Source: Verticillium longisporum
Taxonomy: Eukaryota > Ascomycota > Sordariomycetes > Glomerellales > Plectosphaerellaceae
Assembly: GCA_019188255.1 (NCBI GenBank)
Contig: JAETXT010000001.1
Coordinates: forward strand, 6,014,001-6,078,000
Length of the DNA stretch: 64,000 bases
Direction: 5' to 3'
This document shows, piece by piece, positions 34,837 to 48,093 of this stretch. The position numbers were made by a program, and so were the translations under genes. Positions within the stretch are counted from its first letter, which is position 1. Each line of letters opens with the position of its first letter. Under the pieces are notes generated by a model that made no database searches, had not been told where the DNA came from, and saw nothing but the letters and a program-made list of their open reading frames with translations.

Positions 34837-36251
34837 GGCTTTTTGGAGTACTGGGAATGTTACAGAGTCTGTTGAACCAAAAGTACAAGGTTCAGCCTAT
34901 GCTTCGTAGCGGATGTCCTGATCTGATGAGAGCCAGGAGATCAAGACAGTCACGATCCGCTCATCGCAGACAGAGTATTATATAGATTATATAGGCATTT
35001 CTCCACCAGCGCTCATAAATGTGAGACTGTCTTGCTCCCGGCTTTTCTCCCGACTCTCCCACTGAGATCCACTCAATGAGCCGTGGCAGACAGGGGGCCA
35101 GCTCTAACAGGACGCTGCAAGGAAGGCGATCGGAAGATAATTGGAAATCAGTGCCGGTTTGGGCGCGGAGGCAGACACCGGGGTGGTGGGGCCGGCGTGT
35201 CACGTTGGGCGGCCCCGGACATCAGGGCGGATGATGCGTGGGGTCGACCACTCTATATCCAAGACTTTCCAAGCGTTGACGACACGGCTGTGACGTAGAG
35301 CATACAGGCGGCATGGCATGATTCTAGGCTGTGGTGCCAGCAGTCTTGCGATCGGAGAGCCGACTTCGAGATGCCGCCTCTCAGGCCGGCCGAGGCGGGT
35401 GCTCACCGGCTCGGCTCTCGTCCGTGTAGTGGTTGCGATAGAGTGGACAAGTCTTGGCCATATTGATTAGAATGCAGTGAAGTAAAGTAAATGGCACAAC
35501 ATGGTCGAGTTGCATCAACTGAGCCCGGATGCATTGCGAGAAGACCTCTGGTTTCGTATCTAGCAGAGAGATGATGGGGCACAGATCGTAGTGCCCGCTG
35601 CATGCACTCGAGGCAGCGCACGCATACAACTTGAATGAGTTAAAAGGGCAGGATCGCATATAAATTTTGACAACGTACAGAGTCCGATGTGGGCTCGAAG
35701 TAGCTCGCGTTCGTGCGCAATGAGATTTGATGTGGTGTGTTGGGCGGCTCACGGTACTTCATATGATGCAGAGCCAGTAGCATCCCATTGAGAACCAAAA
35801 AATAGGAACCTGTCACACGAGGAAACTCTGCAAGCGAAGAGGAAGGGAGATCGTTAACCTACCGTCCAGAATTACCTACGTGAACAGTCCGCTTAACTAA
35901 CATAACGGCGGAGTCCCCGCAGGAATGAACACGGAGATGCCGAATCAGGCAAAGCCGACGAGATGAAAGCCAATATAAAGGTTCGGATCGCCCACGCACA
36001 CTTTTGTCGCAGCATACCAGTCACTCACTCATATGCGGCAGGGGCGAAAGTAGTTTGGAAGGTGATTGTCATGTCTCAACCTTGAAGACTAGATCCTGGG
36101 ACACATCCTCTCGTCAACTGCATTTAATTACAACGAGCCACCTCTCCGACTCTGGCAACAACAGCCAAGTATATATATCTCGAAAGGGGGCCATGGCAGG
36201 CAACCCCATTCTTGTTTTTCGGGTATAGACTTCTCCTCGTCGATCATCGAC
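34837..36251. promoter_or_regulatory. AA9 promoter region and 3' flank of the sugar transporter
   Basis: About 1.4 kb without a gene. A TATATA-like stretch occurs near 34977-34990, roughly 145 bases upstream of the AA9 ATG, a plausible TATA position. Nothing else is recognised. Confidence 0.4.
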
Positions 36252-37973
36252 TTACACAGCCTCGCTCTTGTCAAGGACACCGCCGTGGGAGCGGGCGCCA
36301 GCGAAGGTCTCGTGGGGGTCCACTTGGAAGAAGTGCGGGGAGTCGTCTCCTCCATCATGCGGTCAACCTGCTCAAGAGACAGACCCTTGGTCTCGGGAAC
36401 GAAGAAGTACGAGTAGACGAAGGCAGCGGTGCAGAGAGAACCCCAGACGAAGAAGACGGAGGACTTCATGTTACCGTAGTCCTCGCCGACCATGTAGGGG
36501 GTGATGACAGCGATGACAGTGTTCCACAGCCAGTTGGAAGCAGTGGACAGAGCAACACCACGCGAGCGGATAGGCAGGGGGAAGATCTCGCCGATGAGAA
36601 TCCAGGCACCGGGACCCCAGGTGGAGGCGAAGAAGAAGATGGAGATGGCAATGAAGGCGATCTGGGAGTTGACAGCGGGAATGTTGTCGGCGATGCTCTT
36701 CTCGGCGTCGTTGGGATCAGGGTGGGTGTGGTTGAAGCCGATCGTGACACCAATGATGGCAACGAGGTACTGGCTGACAAGCATGCCAAAGGCGCCGACA
36801 ATGAGGATGAAGCGGCGGCCGAAGCGCTCGACGGTCCAGAAGGACAGAGGAGTGGACAGAACGTTGACAAGGGTGAAGACGAGCGACATGAGGAACTCGT
36901 CCTTGACGGCGCCAGTGGAGCGGAGGAAGGGGGTGGAGTAGTAGAAGATAAAGTTGACACCAGTCCATTGCTGCATCATCTGCAGAGAGGTACCGAGGAT
37001 GGTCTTGCGCAGGTTGGAGTTGGACTTGAAGACGGAGCCGCGGAAGCAGTTGGCCCAGCTGCCGAACCAGGTGGTGGAGGGGATGAGGGCACGCTCGTAC
37101 TCCTCGTTGGCGACGATCTCAGCGAGCTCCATCTGGATGTAGTCGCTCTCGGCGGGCTGGCCACGAACGCGGGACAGAGACTCGGTGGCAGCGGCCAGGT
37201 TGCCCTTCTTGACGAAGTAACGGGGCGAGTCGGGAAGGAGCATGAGGCCACCACCGAGGATCAGGGCCCAGGGGAACTGGATGGCGATGGGAATGCGGTA
37301 GGCACCAGTGTCGTTGCGCTCCTTAGTGGCATAGACGACAATAGAGGCCAGCATGATACCGATGGTGATGCAGAACTGGTAGCCGGCAACGAGGGCGCCG
37401 CGGACCTTGCGGGGGCACTGAAGATGCTGTTAGCGAGTGGAGCACGGGGAGAACTGAGCAGAGATGGCTTACAATCTCGGACATGTAGAGAATGACAATG
37501 GCAGACTCGAAGCCGACACCGAGACCAGCGACGAGACGACCGGCAACAATGGTAGCGAGGGCATCACCGTGACCAGTAATCATCTGGATCACGACACCGA
37601 GCATGTAGATGAAGCAGCCGAGAATGACGGTCCACTTGCGGCCGATCCAGTCGGCGACATCTCCGGCGATGACGGCACCGAAGAAGGTACCGGCGGACAG
37701 GATGGAGACGACGAGCGAGGTGTTGGAGGAGGTCAGAGACTCGGCACCGGGGTGCTCGACGTTATCGATGAAGATCTGGGAGCCGAGGACACCGTTGATG
37801 TAACCGGAGTCGTAACCGAAGAAGATACCACCGAAGGCGGCGAAGGCACACATGAGGTAGGCCTTCCAGGTGACAGGAGCCTCAATGCGCTCGACATCGT
37901 TGGTGGTGTGGAGGGTGACCGAGGGGCGGTGCTCAGTGGCGGCCGCGCCGTCCTTCTCGCCGTGGGACGACAT
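36252..37973 (-). CDS. MFS sugar (hexose) transporter, one C-terminal frameshift
   Basis: Exons 37473-37973 and 36252-37417 (55-nt intron 37418-37472, GTAAGC...TTCAG) give about 555 residues once one base is allowed for. This is a sugar porter of the fungal glucose-transporter group with 12 membrane spans. Signatures are GYDSGYINGVLGS in TM1, DWIGRKW, LLPDSPRYFVKKG after TM6, QQWTGVNFIFYYST in TM7 and PETKGLSLEQVDRMMEE after TM12. In the GGGGG run at 36314-36318 the frame slips. Read as given, the tail becomes unrelated and runs on to 36128. One more G restores a normal short hydrophilic tail ending at the TAA at 36252-36254. All transmembrane helices lie before the lesion. Confidence 0.9.
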
Positions 37974-40900
37974 CTTGTTCTGCTTGCTGCTGGTGAGGCG
38001 GCGTGATGAGGTTGACGATGTCTGGTGTTTGGGTGGCTGCAGTGAAGAGCCCAGATGTTGAGGGGCGGGGAAGGGGAAGAAGGAGGGGGAAAGAGGGGGG
38101 TGGGGGTTGGGAGATTAAGGTTGAAGAGAAGGCTGTGAGATAGAGAGGTCTGAATGGACGAGAGGGCGCTGGTGCAACGTCCTTATATCGGTCGTTGAGG
38201 GCGAGCAGGAACCAGGGACGCGCCTTCTCGGTCTCGTCCCTCGCGGTGGTACCTTCCCCGGTGGCCTGGGGAAGTGAGCAGGAGTCCCTGAGTGTAAACG
38301 GGCCGAAAGGAGGGGCCCCAATCTGTTTGGGTACGACCGTGGGCTGGCCCGACCAGGACCGGCCGACTGGGGTGTTGCTTCCTTGGACTGGGGTGGGGGA
38401 GGGGAGCAGCGAAGGCGAGAGGGGCCCCTCACATCTGACCATCTGCTTCTCACGAGCTAACGTACTCCGTCCTCCCTCCACAAGCTTCCAACCCAACATG
38501 CCATCCTTCTCCAGCTCCACCATCCCAGAGGCTCGAAACGCATGACCGACGCGAGTTTACCCCATGGCATCCCTCCATCTCCATCGATCCTCTCGTCTTG
38601 ACCACTCCGAGGTATCCCCATGCCCCCATGCGGCACCCCTACGCCACGCCCATTTGGAATGCCTCACGAAACCGGACCACCACCATCACTCACATCAGAC
38701 GAAATCAGTACCGCCGTATTGGACCATCATCGTTGTTACACGCTGCTGTGCTGTGCTCGCATGGTTGCTGGTGGCCACGCTCTGGGCCGTGCCCGTCGCC
38801 TGGCCCGGTTCCAGCCAGTTGCTCAGCTCGGCCCCCCCTAGCTCCAAATGTCCGACCCAGCCAGCAGCCCAGCCCAGCCAGGCCAGATCAAGTGCCGTAC
38901 CGTACTACCTAGCTACGAGGAGCTACACTACCTAGACCTTTGAACAAAGTCTAGCTGTCGCGCGTGACTGATGATTCACGGATCGGTGCTGCGAGTGCAG
39001 GCTCGGCTCGCGATACTTTGCGCCCATGCCAGCCCACCCTGCTACGCTACTACCCTTGCAATCGGCGCCTCCCACGTACCGACAGGCCAACTGCCGCTGG
39101 AGTCACCACCATTGTTCGCAGACCAGCGCCGTCGTGCCTCTGTCGATGGGTTGCAAAGTTGCCACGAAACGGCCAAAGTCATACGACTGTTCACAGACCA
39201 CACGTTGTCCGAGGCTTGGCCCCCGCCAACGAGCCCCCTCCCCCCCAAAAGAAACACGCGAAAAAAAGAGACAGAAGAAAAGCACCTGGGGTTGTTGGGG
39301 AAGATTCGCCGTTGTCTCGCCGTCGCGTGGCGTTTGCGGGGCCCCCCTCGGCCTGCGCGTGAATCGACCCTAAGCTCGATCTTCGCTCTGGCGCCGGGAG
39401 GCCCATACAAGGCCTGTACCAGTACCACCGAACCAACACGACGCGCCAGGAGCAGGGAGGAAAACAGCAAACACAGGTGTGAGTGGGCAGAAGCCTATGC
39501 CTGGTAGTAGCACCGAGCGAAGGGAAGCACTCTGAAAGTGTACCCGCGTATGCAATGCGCATTGCATTTGGCTTCATTTGGTCTGTCAATCATCCCCTCT
39601 GAATGGCCCGCACTAATCACTGTTGTAGTGGCCCGAATCAAAGCCACGCCGTGCAGTGCGCGCCGGACTTAGCAAGCGAAAGCGAGCCCGAAGCCGTGGT
39701 TCAACGCTGTCACGTCGTTGAGCCACTGCTTTCGTCCACGTTGGAGTGATGAGCCTCCTTGAGCCGTTCTCAAACAGTACCAACGGCCTGTCCGAGACAC
39801 CACGCTGTACTGAACAATCGCAATGGCGAGACATAACGCACTAGCTAGCAGACCACGTGATGGAGAGCTTGTCCCGATCGACTGATCCGTCCGTGACGCA
39901 CACTGAATGCAAATTCTGAAATGAGCGATCCCAAGCTTACTCTTACTCAAGTAATCTCGCAAATCGCCAACCAAGAACCATCCTTGCCCCACTGTCACGA
40001 GTGACTGAGCGAGACAACCAGGGCTGTCTCACCTCGGAGCGAGTGTCTAGAAACATTCCATGACAGCCTAGCGCCGATTGGTGACGCACCAACACCGCAA
40101 TAACCATTGCATCGCTAGGTGAAGTACACGGAGCATCATGATGGACAGGCAGAGAGACGGCATGGACAAGCGCATCAGAGAAGGTTATTCTGATCCGAAT
40201 CCCACGAGACGAGCCACATTTTCGCTGGGCCGGGGGATTTCCCATGCCTGGGCCCACAGCGACCAGTACATTACATGTACATTGGACCATGGCCACTAAA
40301 AACATCGTTGGCTTTAGACCCTGCACAGCACTTCCGCTTTGGGTGGTGTACACCGATGGCGGGCCGGTCATTGGACCGAAGCGACCAAATGAAGCTGCTT
40401 GTTGCGAATATCGGTACAAAGAACCTGTGACTTGTTATGAAGTCCTGGGTTGAGAGAACCGCCCACTGCCGGCGCAGAAGAGCATAGGAAGGCATGCATG
40501 GCAAGTTGGAATGTCGCTTTTTCATTTTGCTTTTGGAGTGGAGGGAAAGGCGGTTTTGTCAAGTTTGGCAAGTGGCTCGTATTGTGGCGCGGTTGCTGCC
40601 CCCACGGTCGCCGCTGTTGGCGATGAGCTTATTCCCAGCTCTGGTGAGACTCGGGAAGCTGAACCCATGTCCGAACACGTGCACTTACACACGCGCGACA
40701 CCACTTCTTCCGCTTGTCTGTCTCAGTTCATCCCAAAGCATCGACGACGGAAAGTGTCGCAACACGCCGCAAACCATCACCATCAGCATCAAAATCCGAT
40801 CGATCAAGAAGAGCAGTGCAGCACACCAATCTTTCCGCGTAATAAACTGCCAGACAGAAGCTACCACAACGGCAGCTGCAACTACCAGCATGCCGCACCT

Positions 40901-43607
40901 TGCATACCGCAAAAGGCCCCTCGGGCATCCAATCACTCACACTCGCCACCCTCCCACACGAGAATCTACCCGCTCAGCCGCTGCAACATCTGCTCTTTGT
41001 TTCCACCCTGGACCCCCGTCGTCCCTACCAACACAAAGTCTTTGGTGGCCCAATGCTCGGCGGTACTCGACGCGCTAAACCTGCCTGGAGCCCTCACTCC
41101 CATGCGCCGCCGCCTGGCTAAATTGGCCGAGTCGTCTCCGCGCCAGACCACTCGGCTTCGCTCGTTTCGAAGACGCATCAGACTCGAGAACAGGTCATGA
41201 GGCCCTCTGTGTCGAGGTTTGCTACCTGTGCTGACTCTTCTGCGTCGTCGGGGTAAAGCTGGCCCGGGACATGGGGCCACTGCGAACCAGGCATTACCGT
41301 GGCCCACCTCCAGTCCTGCACAGCAACACTTGATCGACTCCCTCCACTACAGTTACGTTTTGTCGCCCTGACACAGACTGATGCGCTGTGCCGACTTGTC
41401 CGTCTTCGGTCCTTTTCTTTCGGGTTGGGAGGCCTGAAATGCCACTGCAGATTCATTCATGGTGGCATCCGTTGGCGATCGGATGTTGTCCAGAGAATGC
41501 GGATCTGGCAATGAACGATGAAAGCCACGTTCATGAAAGATGCGGTTTCGTCTAGAAACAATCGTATCGAGGTTGTCTCGTACCCACGCGGCGTATCTCG
41601 CTTGTCCCGTTGTGCTGTCAGTTCTTTGGATCACAACCGGATTCATTTTTGAAGGTCAAATAAAGACCATCCCACCGAGAAATCGCCAAAATCCAAGTCT
41701 CCTCCACGGCACAAACCATTCCCATGGGGACTTCAAGGATGGAATGAAAAAAAAAACTAAAAAAACTGGGAAAGCACGGGGTCTCCGGACGGGGCAGAAC
41801 ACAGCAGACCGACAGGACGCTGTCAACAGTGGACCAGTGACTGATGGCGCCGGCCTCCCTTCGGAGCATTTGGGTCTGGGCACCTAACTTTCTCCACAGG
41901 TCGTCCCCTTGTGATTACAGTTCTCCTTCCAACTTCCCCACCGATTCGACCTGGCTACCCCTGGTTAACAACCCCTGGTCTCCCCCATGCTCTCCCCGGG
42001 CGCCGCCCGCCGCCTTCGACGTCAATCACTCCACATGTCTGTGTCCTTTTTCGTCGCTAAACGGCAGACGAGCAGGGGGGCTGGCCTCTTGGAACTACGT
42101 GGTACCAAGGCCTGGCTTGCTTCTTTGGCGGAGTGAGCCGTCCGCTTACGGGTCGGTCCAACTATTCATAGCGTGGAACTACTTACGTTGGAATTCAGGT
42201 CTGGGACGACGACGCTTACAAACCCCTCCCTACTTCAAGGCATGGCACGAAGATGACTCGTACCGTATTAGTATTGTCCGCTCGCCTAATAACGTGGCGG
42301 CTGCAACAGCACACGAGCTCAGCTTCCTCACGTGGCGATGGCCAAAGCTGTCTGCCGACGGCTATTAGTTAAACTGGGTCGATCTAGGCATGGTCCTCTT
42401 TGCCTGTGAAAGCAAACTGAGCAATACAGAGAGATTCTACGCGCTTTTCCCGCAACGACTGATGGATTCCTCAGCTACGCCTTATGCCCTGGAGGAGCAC
42501 ACGATTGCTAAAGACAAAGATGGAACTAAAAACAACACCTACGGCGTCCAACAAGCTCTCCAGTTCCGAATCAGCAGACAGTGTAGTACATTGCCAACAT
42601 GTCAGCCTCAGCCTCACCCTCGTCGAACCACCCGGATGCAGCAAGCGTGCATGCCTGAACCGCTCCCATGGAACTCACACGATGGTTGCCAGGGGGTGTC
42701 GGTGCGCACCCGTTTTATGCTACTAAACTCTTTGCGGTGTGAAGTAGGGGTCATAAACCTAGGTTCGGTGCGGCATCACCATGCCATGCGGCGAGAGAAA
42801 AAATGGCAATGGAGGCTAGAACGAGCCCTGGCCAGCCATGGCCTCTATACAGCCATTGGTAGCCAAGCCCTGCAACTTGGCGAAGGACACACTTCGGGAG
42901 GAACCGTTAGGCCCGAGCTGTATGCTGTATGTCGGTCCTATCGATCATCTCTGCAGGCTCATCAACCCGGCGCGGCGGTACCTAGGCGCAGCCAGATGTT
43001 GCTCGCAACCTTCGTGCGCGCTTGTGACACCTCGCGATGCACCTGACCCTGCAGCTATCTTCGATGTGACCCTCACCTGGCCCTAGGTTCCGGATTCCGG
43101 ATTCCACAATATATCCCCAGGGGCATGCCTGCGCCCCTCCAGTTTGGGCCTCGGTTGGCAGCCGTCATGTCGGTCAAATCTGCGCCCTGGTCCCCTCCCC
43201 CTTTTCTCCGAGATGGGGTCCCGCAGAACGGCCGAGTCTATAGCTCTGGGGCTCCCACATGCCAGGTCAGTCTACGCAGACACTAACCCGCCGCCAGGAG
43301 GGCTTGGCATCAGACATCTCCAGAGTGACCGTTTGGCAATCCTGGGGTGGGAATTTGAAGTCGGGTCTAGCAGCTGGCATCTGGAGGACGCATTTTTCAA
43401 CACGTTTGTTTACTCAATGTCATCTCTTTTCTTTTCGTTTTGGATTCGGTTCGGCCCTCTACTGCCATATTCTGGACATGATATCCTCGGCTACTGGCAT
43501 GCCCTCGTATGGCGGGCCGGGCTTCTCTTGGTTCTTCTCCTCTGATACCCGATGAGCAGCGTGATCGGGGACACTTCATTGTCCAAGTTCGCACTAGCCC
43601 CTGTCTA
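37974..43607. other. Long gene-poor region
   Basis: 5.6 kb with no supported gene. The first 600 bases form a C/T-rich promoter for the sugar transporter, with G-rich blocks near 38080-38110 and 38380-38405 that resemble CreA-type sites. CTACCTAG-type blocks occur at about 38905-38935. Further on, open frames up to 218 codons (42390-43046) lack any recognisable motif or splice structure. I see no rRNA, tRNA or transposon remnant. Confidence 0.5.
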
Positions 43608-44720
43608 TCAAGAGCAGACCGCACTTCGAGGTCCGGCATTGCCTCTCACAAATGCTGGTACGTCCGCCGTCTTCGTTAACGTGTACGAGTAGTACGAAGC
43701 CGGGTCAAAGGCTACTCCAGCATCCTTCGCAATCGTCCCGTCGGTGCCCTCAAAGATATTCCCCTTCGTGCGGAGCGCCGCCCCTTCATCCCGCGTTATT
43801 GGATTCTTCGTATCCTCGAAGAACACATTCTCGATGACAGCCGTCGTGGCACCGCGAGCGTAGTGCCCGTACGAAGTTACACCACTAACAAAGTTGTTAT
43901 ACAAGTGTGCCTCAGCCAAGTTGTCAGCTGAAGGATTGCGCTGGTTCGTCGAGTCAAACCAGTTGTGGTGAATAGTGCCACGGGCGACTACGTTTTCTGT
44001 CCACCCAATGCCGAAGGCCTTGTCGTGTTTGCGGAAAATGTTGTTCGAGACGGTGAAGTAGTTTGTATCTTTGCGGAGGTCGACGAGACCGTCACCGGCT
44101 TCTTCAAAAAGGCCTGGGTTGGGCCAGTCAGCTCTATTCGTCTCCTAAGATGGTGGAATACATACAATGATCAATCCAGATATTCGATGATGTGTCTGAC
44201 TGGATTCCATCGTAATCGTTGTCGGTGCCGTCGCTGGAGTGGCCTTTGATCACCAAAGTAAGTTGGGATTTCCTCTCAAAAGGGTCGAAAGCTACCGCCA
44301 CTCACCGATGATCAAGTTTCGAATAATGACGTTGCTGACTTTTATCAGTCTTAAGCCGCCTAGAAATCAGTCAGCAAAGTTCACGTGAAACCCGACGCCG
44401 ATGAACCGCAACCTACCCTGGAAGATCTCTGCGTCCTCGCCAACGCCGACAATCGTCTTGTCGCTTGAAACGCTGACTTCTTTGCCGAATGGCACGACTG
44501 TGATACGGCCCTCGACTTTGATTACATGAGGGCCTGCGGCGGCTGCATACTTTTCGAGATCGGCCAGCGTTGAGACCGTGACGACCGTCCCGCCGGCACC
44601 GCCAGTGGTGCCACCGTTGAGAGATGCGAAGCCATCGGCTGAAGCCTGGCAAGGGTCTTGGCGGGGAACCACCGAGGCAAACGCCGAGGGAATGAGGGCG
44701 AGGAGGGCGGAATACTTCAT
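43608..44720 (-). CDS. PL1-family pectate lyase
   Basis: Exons 44417-44720, 44306-44359, 44166-44243 and 43608-44113 (introns of 57, 62 and 52 nt) give 313 residues with matching phases. The enzyme cleaves polygalacturonate by beta-elimination outside the cell. The signal peptide is about residues 1-15 (MKYSALLALIPSAFA). Parallel beta-helix motifs follow in order: DKTIVGVGEDAEIFQG, GLRLIKVSNVIIRNLII, the calcium-site region DGTDNDYDGIQ, NIWIDHC, DGLVDLRKDTNYFTVSNN, and the substrate-binding motif TNQRNPS. The start at 44720 is the ATG directly before the signal peptide; an upstream in-frame extension has no support. Intron 3 uses an AAAG acceptor, which is less usual but gives the expected GHSSDGTDN. 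The product would be a substrate source for the GH105 enzyme encoded at 25.7 kb. Confidence 0.93.
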
Positions 44721-45921
44721 CTGGGGCTCTATCAGCGGGCTGCGTGGATCCTGCACTACATAAACCGGACAGTGAGCCTCGACGCTGTGGCATACACTGC
44801 CTTCTTAAGTCGTGACCCTTGCGGCGACGACCTGCAATGGTCGTCAGGGTTCCTTCTCGTCATGAGCAGCGGACATGAACCCCGTTGTCGAGGGGTAACC
44901 ACTGCTGATCACCGTTTCATGCATACGACGAAAGGGGGTGGTATGTGGTAGTTGGCATATACTGTGGTCCTTCGTGCTTGGAAATCACTTGAAAAAGTGC
45001 GCAGACCAGCGCATGCAACGTGATCGGAATGCCTACATTGCTTCATTCGGAGCGCGGTCGTGCTTCTTTCGCCCGATGGTTGCTTAGCCCGAGGGCGATC
45101 GCCATTGGCGACCCCAGATCTAGGTGATTGATCCGGACAGATCGCTCGGGGTGGGGAAAGGCCACCAACAGGAAGTCTGCTGTACTGGCGATCGCAGGTG
45201 TGCATTTGAATCGTTGGCGACCTCTGGCAGCCCGGGATTCTTACCTCGGAAAGCGGATCTTGTGATCCCGCGATAGCCCTTGACGAGCGGTACATAGGCT
45301 TTCCACGGTTGTGTCAGAAGCTCCTCTAATGATGACATACTACGGACGTGACGACTTCCCCGGCATCCTGCTGTCGATTGTGGTGATGCTCGAGAAAGTT
45401 AAGGCAGCTGGACGTTGTATTGAATTGAACCATTTATTCGTATCAAGCCAAGAATACCATGGGGTCAAGTGACAACCGTCCATCCCTTCGCAATCTCTAC
45501 CTGTGTCGCACGGCTGTGTTGGCCCTGGCTCCTCGATGTATCCTACAGGTGCTTCATGACATTGCTCAACGTCGCATTTGTGGTTACCAAGTCGCCGAGA
45601 CTCATCCTCCCAGTACTGTCGTGTCCAAAGATCGCACATGACCATGAGAGGTGTTTACAGACACTGTCCGCCCCTGCGGCATTGCCCCAGGCCCATTCCA
45701 TATCAAAAGAGACCACATACACCCCTCAACTTCATTCGTCAGGTATACAAAATAATGATCACTGTTGCCAATACTATACAGTGCACCAGGAAACGTTCAT
45801 CAGAGCCCGGGGCTGTTGTACCACGAGATGTTGTTCCGGAGACCCGGCTGAAGGCACGCCGGGTGAGCTCGGGCAGCACGGAAAGTAGGCTACGCCTGGT
45901 TAAAACGGTACTGTGCGCCCC
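44721..45921. promoter_or_regulatory. Pectate lyase promoter region
   Basis: 1.2 kb between the pectate lyase start and the end of the disordered hypothetical gene. No gene is recognised, and no specific regulatory site can be assigned. Confidence 0.4.
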
Positions 45922-48093
45922 TCAGAACCAGCCCGCAGGTATCTTCTCTTCGAAGACGCGCGAGGTCGTCCCGGGTGGGTGGTTTGCACAATGAACCGTA
46001 GAGGCCCAAGAGTCGCGGCATGCCAAGCTGGGGAAAGATGCGAGCTGCCGATCCTGAGATGCTCCGGCCGAACATGTGGTGGTGAGCACGGGGTAGTGGG
46101 TGCCGTAGTCGGTATACTCGGTATCGGCCGCAGAGCGAACATGAGCCACGGCCTCGTTCAGGGCCGGGCAGGTGCTGGTTCCTGCGTCGTCGGGCTCACG
46201 CTTGGAGAAGAAACGGCGAAAAGTACGTCGGAGGGTCGGGGCCGCAGCCGGTTGGCGCGGGGGCTCTGTGTCCTGTTGAAAGAACGTCTTCAAGCCCCTG
46301 ATGAGGGTGCGCGCTCCGGACGACGCTGCGCAGACACGGCCGTCGGAGCATGGCGAGTCGTCAAAGTCAAAGTAAGAACGCTCCTGCTCTGGAGTGGACG
46401 GTTGATCGGTGCTGGGAGACGTGTGGAACTGGTGTAGGCGTCCAGACAAGTGGCTTGATTGACCAGGGGTTGGCAGTGTGCGAGAGGATCCGCGGGGAGG
46501 GATCGGTGGCGGGCGCAAGAGAGGGCTCTTGAGCGAAGAAGGGACGAGGTGCAGGTCTTTGGTGTCTACGGTCCAGTCGTGGAAAGTTTCCTTGTTCAAG
46601 GCGCTGCGCGGCGGTGCTCTGACTGGGCCTTGGCAACGGGGATGAGCAGGACTTGGTGATGGGGTTGGGAACTCGGGGATGGGTGACAGATCAGTCTGGT
46701 AGAAATGACCTTGGTGAGAACTGCCGCAGTCTCCCACTTGGAATGTATCTCCAATCGTGTCTCCCGATGTATCGGGTCCTTGGGGTTCTCCCTGGCTTGA
46801 GTATTCAGACGGGCTGTGGTCCTCATCTGTGATATATGAGCCCATGGTGCTCTTCAGGTGTTGGTATCTTCCTTCTTCATAGTTGAGTTCATCCTCATTG
46901 TTCATGAACTCGACTTGACTCGCCAGATTTGCCTCGGGAGACTCAAGGTAGGCAGAGACCGACTTTTTGATGGCAACCTCGAGGTCACAGTCTGCAGAAA
47001 CCGTGTCGAATGACTCTTCACCCTCGCCGCACTCGTCGTCATTGCTCGTCTGAACGCGCGAGGTCACTCCATCAGCCATATCGGCATGAATCTTCTGAAC
47101 GATGGCCTGACTGCGATACTCATCGACGTCGAGGACCGCCTCGTGGCAGTTGCGAACATCAATCTCACCGACGAGGTCAAACTCATATGTCGTGCTGCCA
47201 GCCCCCTCATGGCAAGATTCGAGGAGCTGGCTCTGCATCAGCTGTTCCATGCTTGAGACCCGACCATGCGTCCCATTCTGGGAAGGGGGATTGATACAAA
47301 CATTCTCGAGAGAGCGAGGGGAGTTCAGGGTGCCACCAGTGGACTCGGAGCAGTGAACGTCAGCCTTGAGACTGCTGTTGCCGTACCGAATGATGGTTCC
47401 GGTGGAGTTGACTGAGACGGAGCGGGCACGATGGTGCGACGCATGGTTCTCGCTGTCCGTCTCTCGATGCACAACGTTATCAACCCAAGTTTCCCATGAA
47501 GAAGAGCGGCTCTGGCCGGGTGAGAAGACTCGATCGTGAAGCTTGAGAGTGTCCTCGTCCGAAGCCTTGCGGCTACGGGCCTGTATCTGGCCGTCGTCCG
47601 CTCGGTGCAATTCGTCAGGGTGAACGGCTTCAAGGTTTGTGAAGGCAGCGGATGCTTCGCTCGCTCTATGGGTACGAGGGCAGTTTCCAGGAGCAGCAGT
47701 ATGGTCCTCACATGTCTGGGCGGCGGAGGTGTTTGTGCGCTTCGCTCCATTACGACTTTCCTGCCCGTCGTGTCTTGCAGGCCTATCGCGTTCTTCGGAG
47801 TTGCCGGTCAACTTCTAGTCACCGGGATTCGCCCGTTCAAACGCGCAATCATACGGCTTCGCGTCGATGGACACATGGATCACAGACATGGTCAGGGAGG
47901 CGCGGTGACTATCTCGGCCTCGATGCTGGGTAAGCGGCTTGAACTTGCGAAAAGGTGAAAGCATATTCAGCACTCGTGGGAAGACCCGGGGGCCAGCATT
48001 GGATACGCGACGGCCGTTGATGGATGTTGCTGCATCGCCACCCTCGGCATCATCTTTGGCTCTATGAGCCCACGAGAAGGCTTTGAGCCTCAT
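45922..48093 (-). CDS. Long low-complexity hypothetical protein with an in-frame TAG
   Basis: I do not recognise this protein. One frame is open from the ATG at 48093 to the stop at 45922 (724 codons) except for a TAG at 47815-47817 (codon 93). Upstream of the TAG the frame reads as ordinary protein (MRLKAFSWAHRAKDD..., then LSPFRKFKPLTQHRGRD). Downstream are 629 further codons rich in Ser, Pro, Thr and acidic residues, with RPPPIPPRG, YFDFDDSPCSDGR and a basic RRTFRRFFSKREPDD near the end. The protein looks largely disordered. I found no splice pair that removes the TAG in phase. If translation started after the TAG, the first ATG is at 47250, giving about 442 residues. So this is either one gene with a nonsense or miscalled codon, or a shorter gene with a non-coding open stretch upstream. 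Confidence 0.5.

Noticed and set aside
36212..37495. 427-codon frame antisense to the sugar transporter
   Set aside because: A shadow frame with no motifs; the sense strand has all sugar-porter signatures.
42390..43046. 218-codon open frame in the gene-poor region
   Set aside because: No recognisable domain, signal peptide or splice structure, and composition like the surrounding non-coding DNA.
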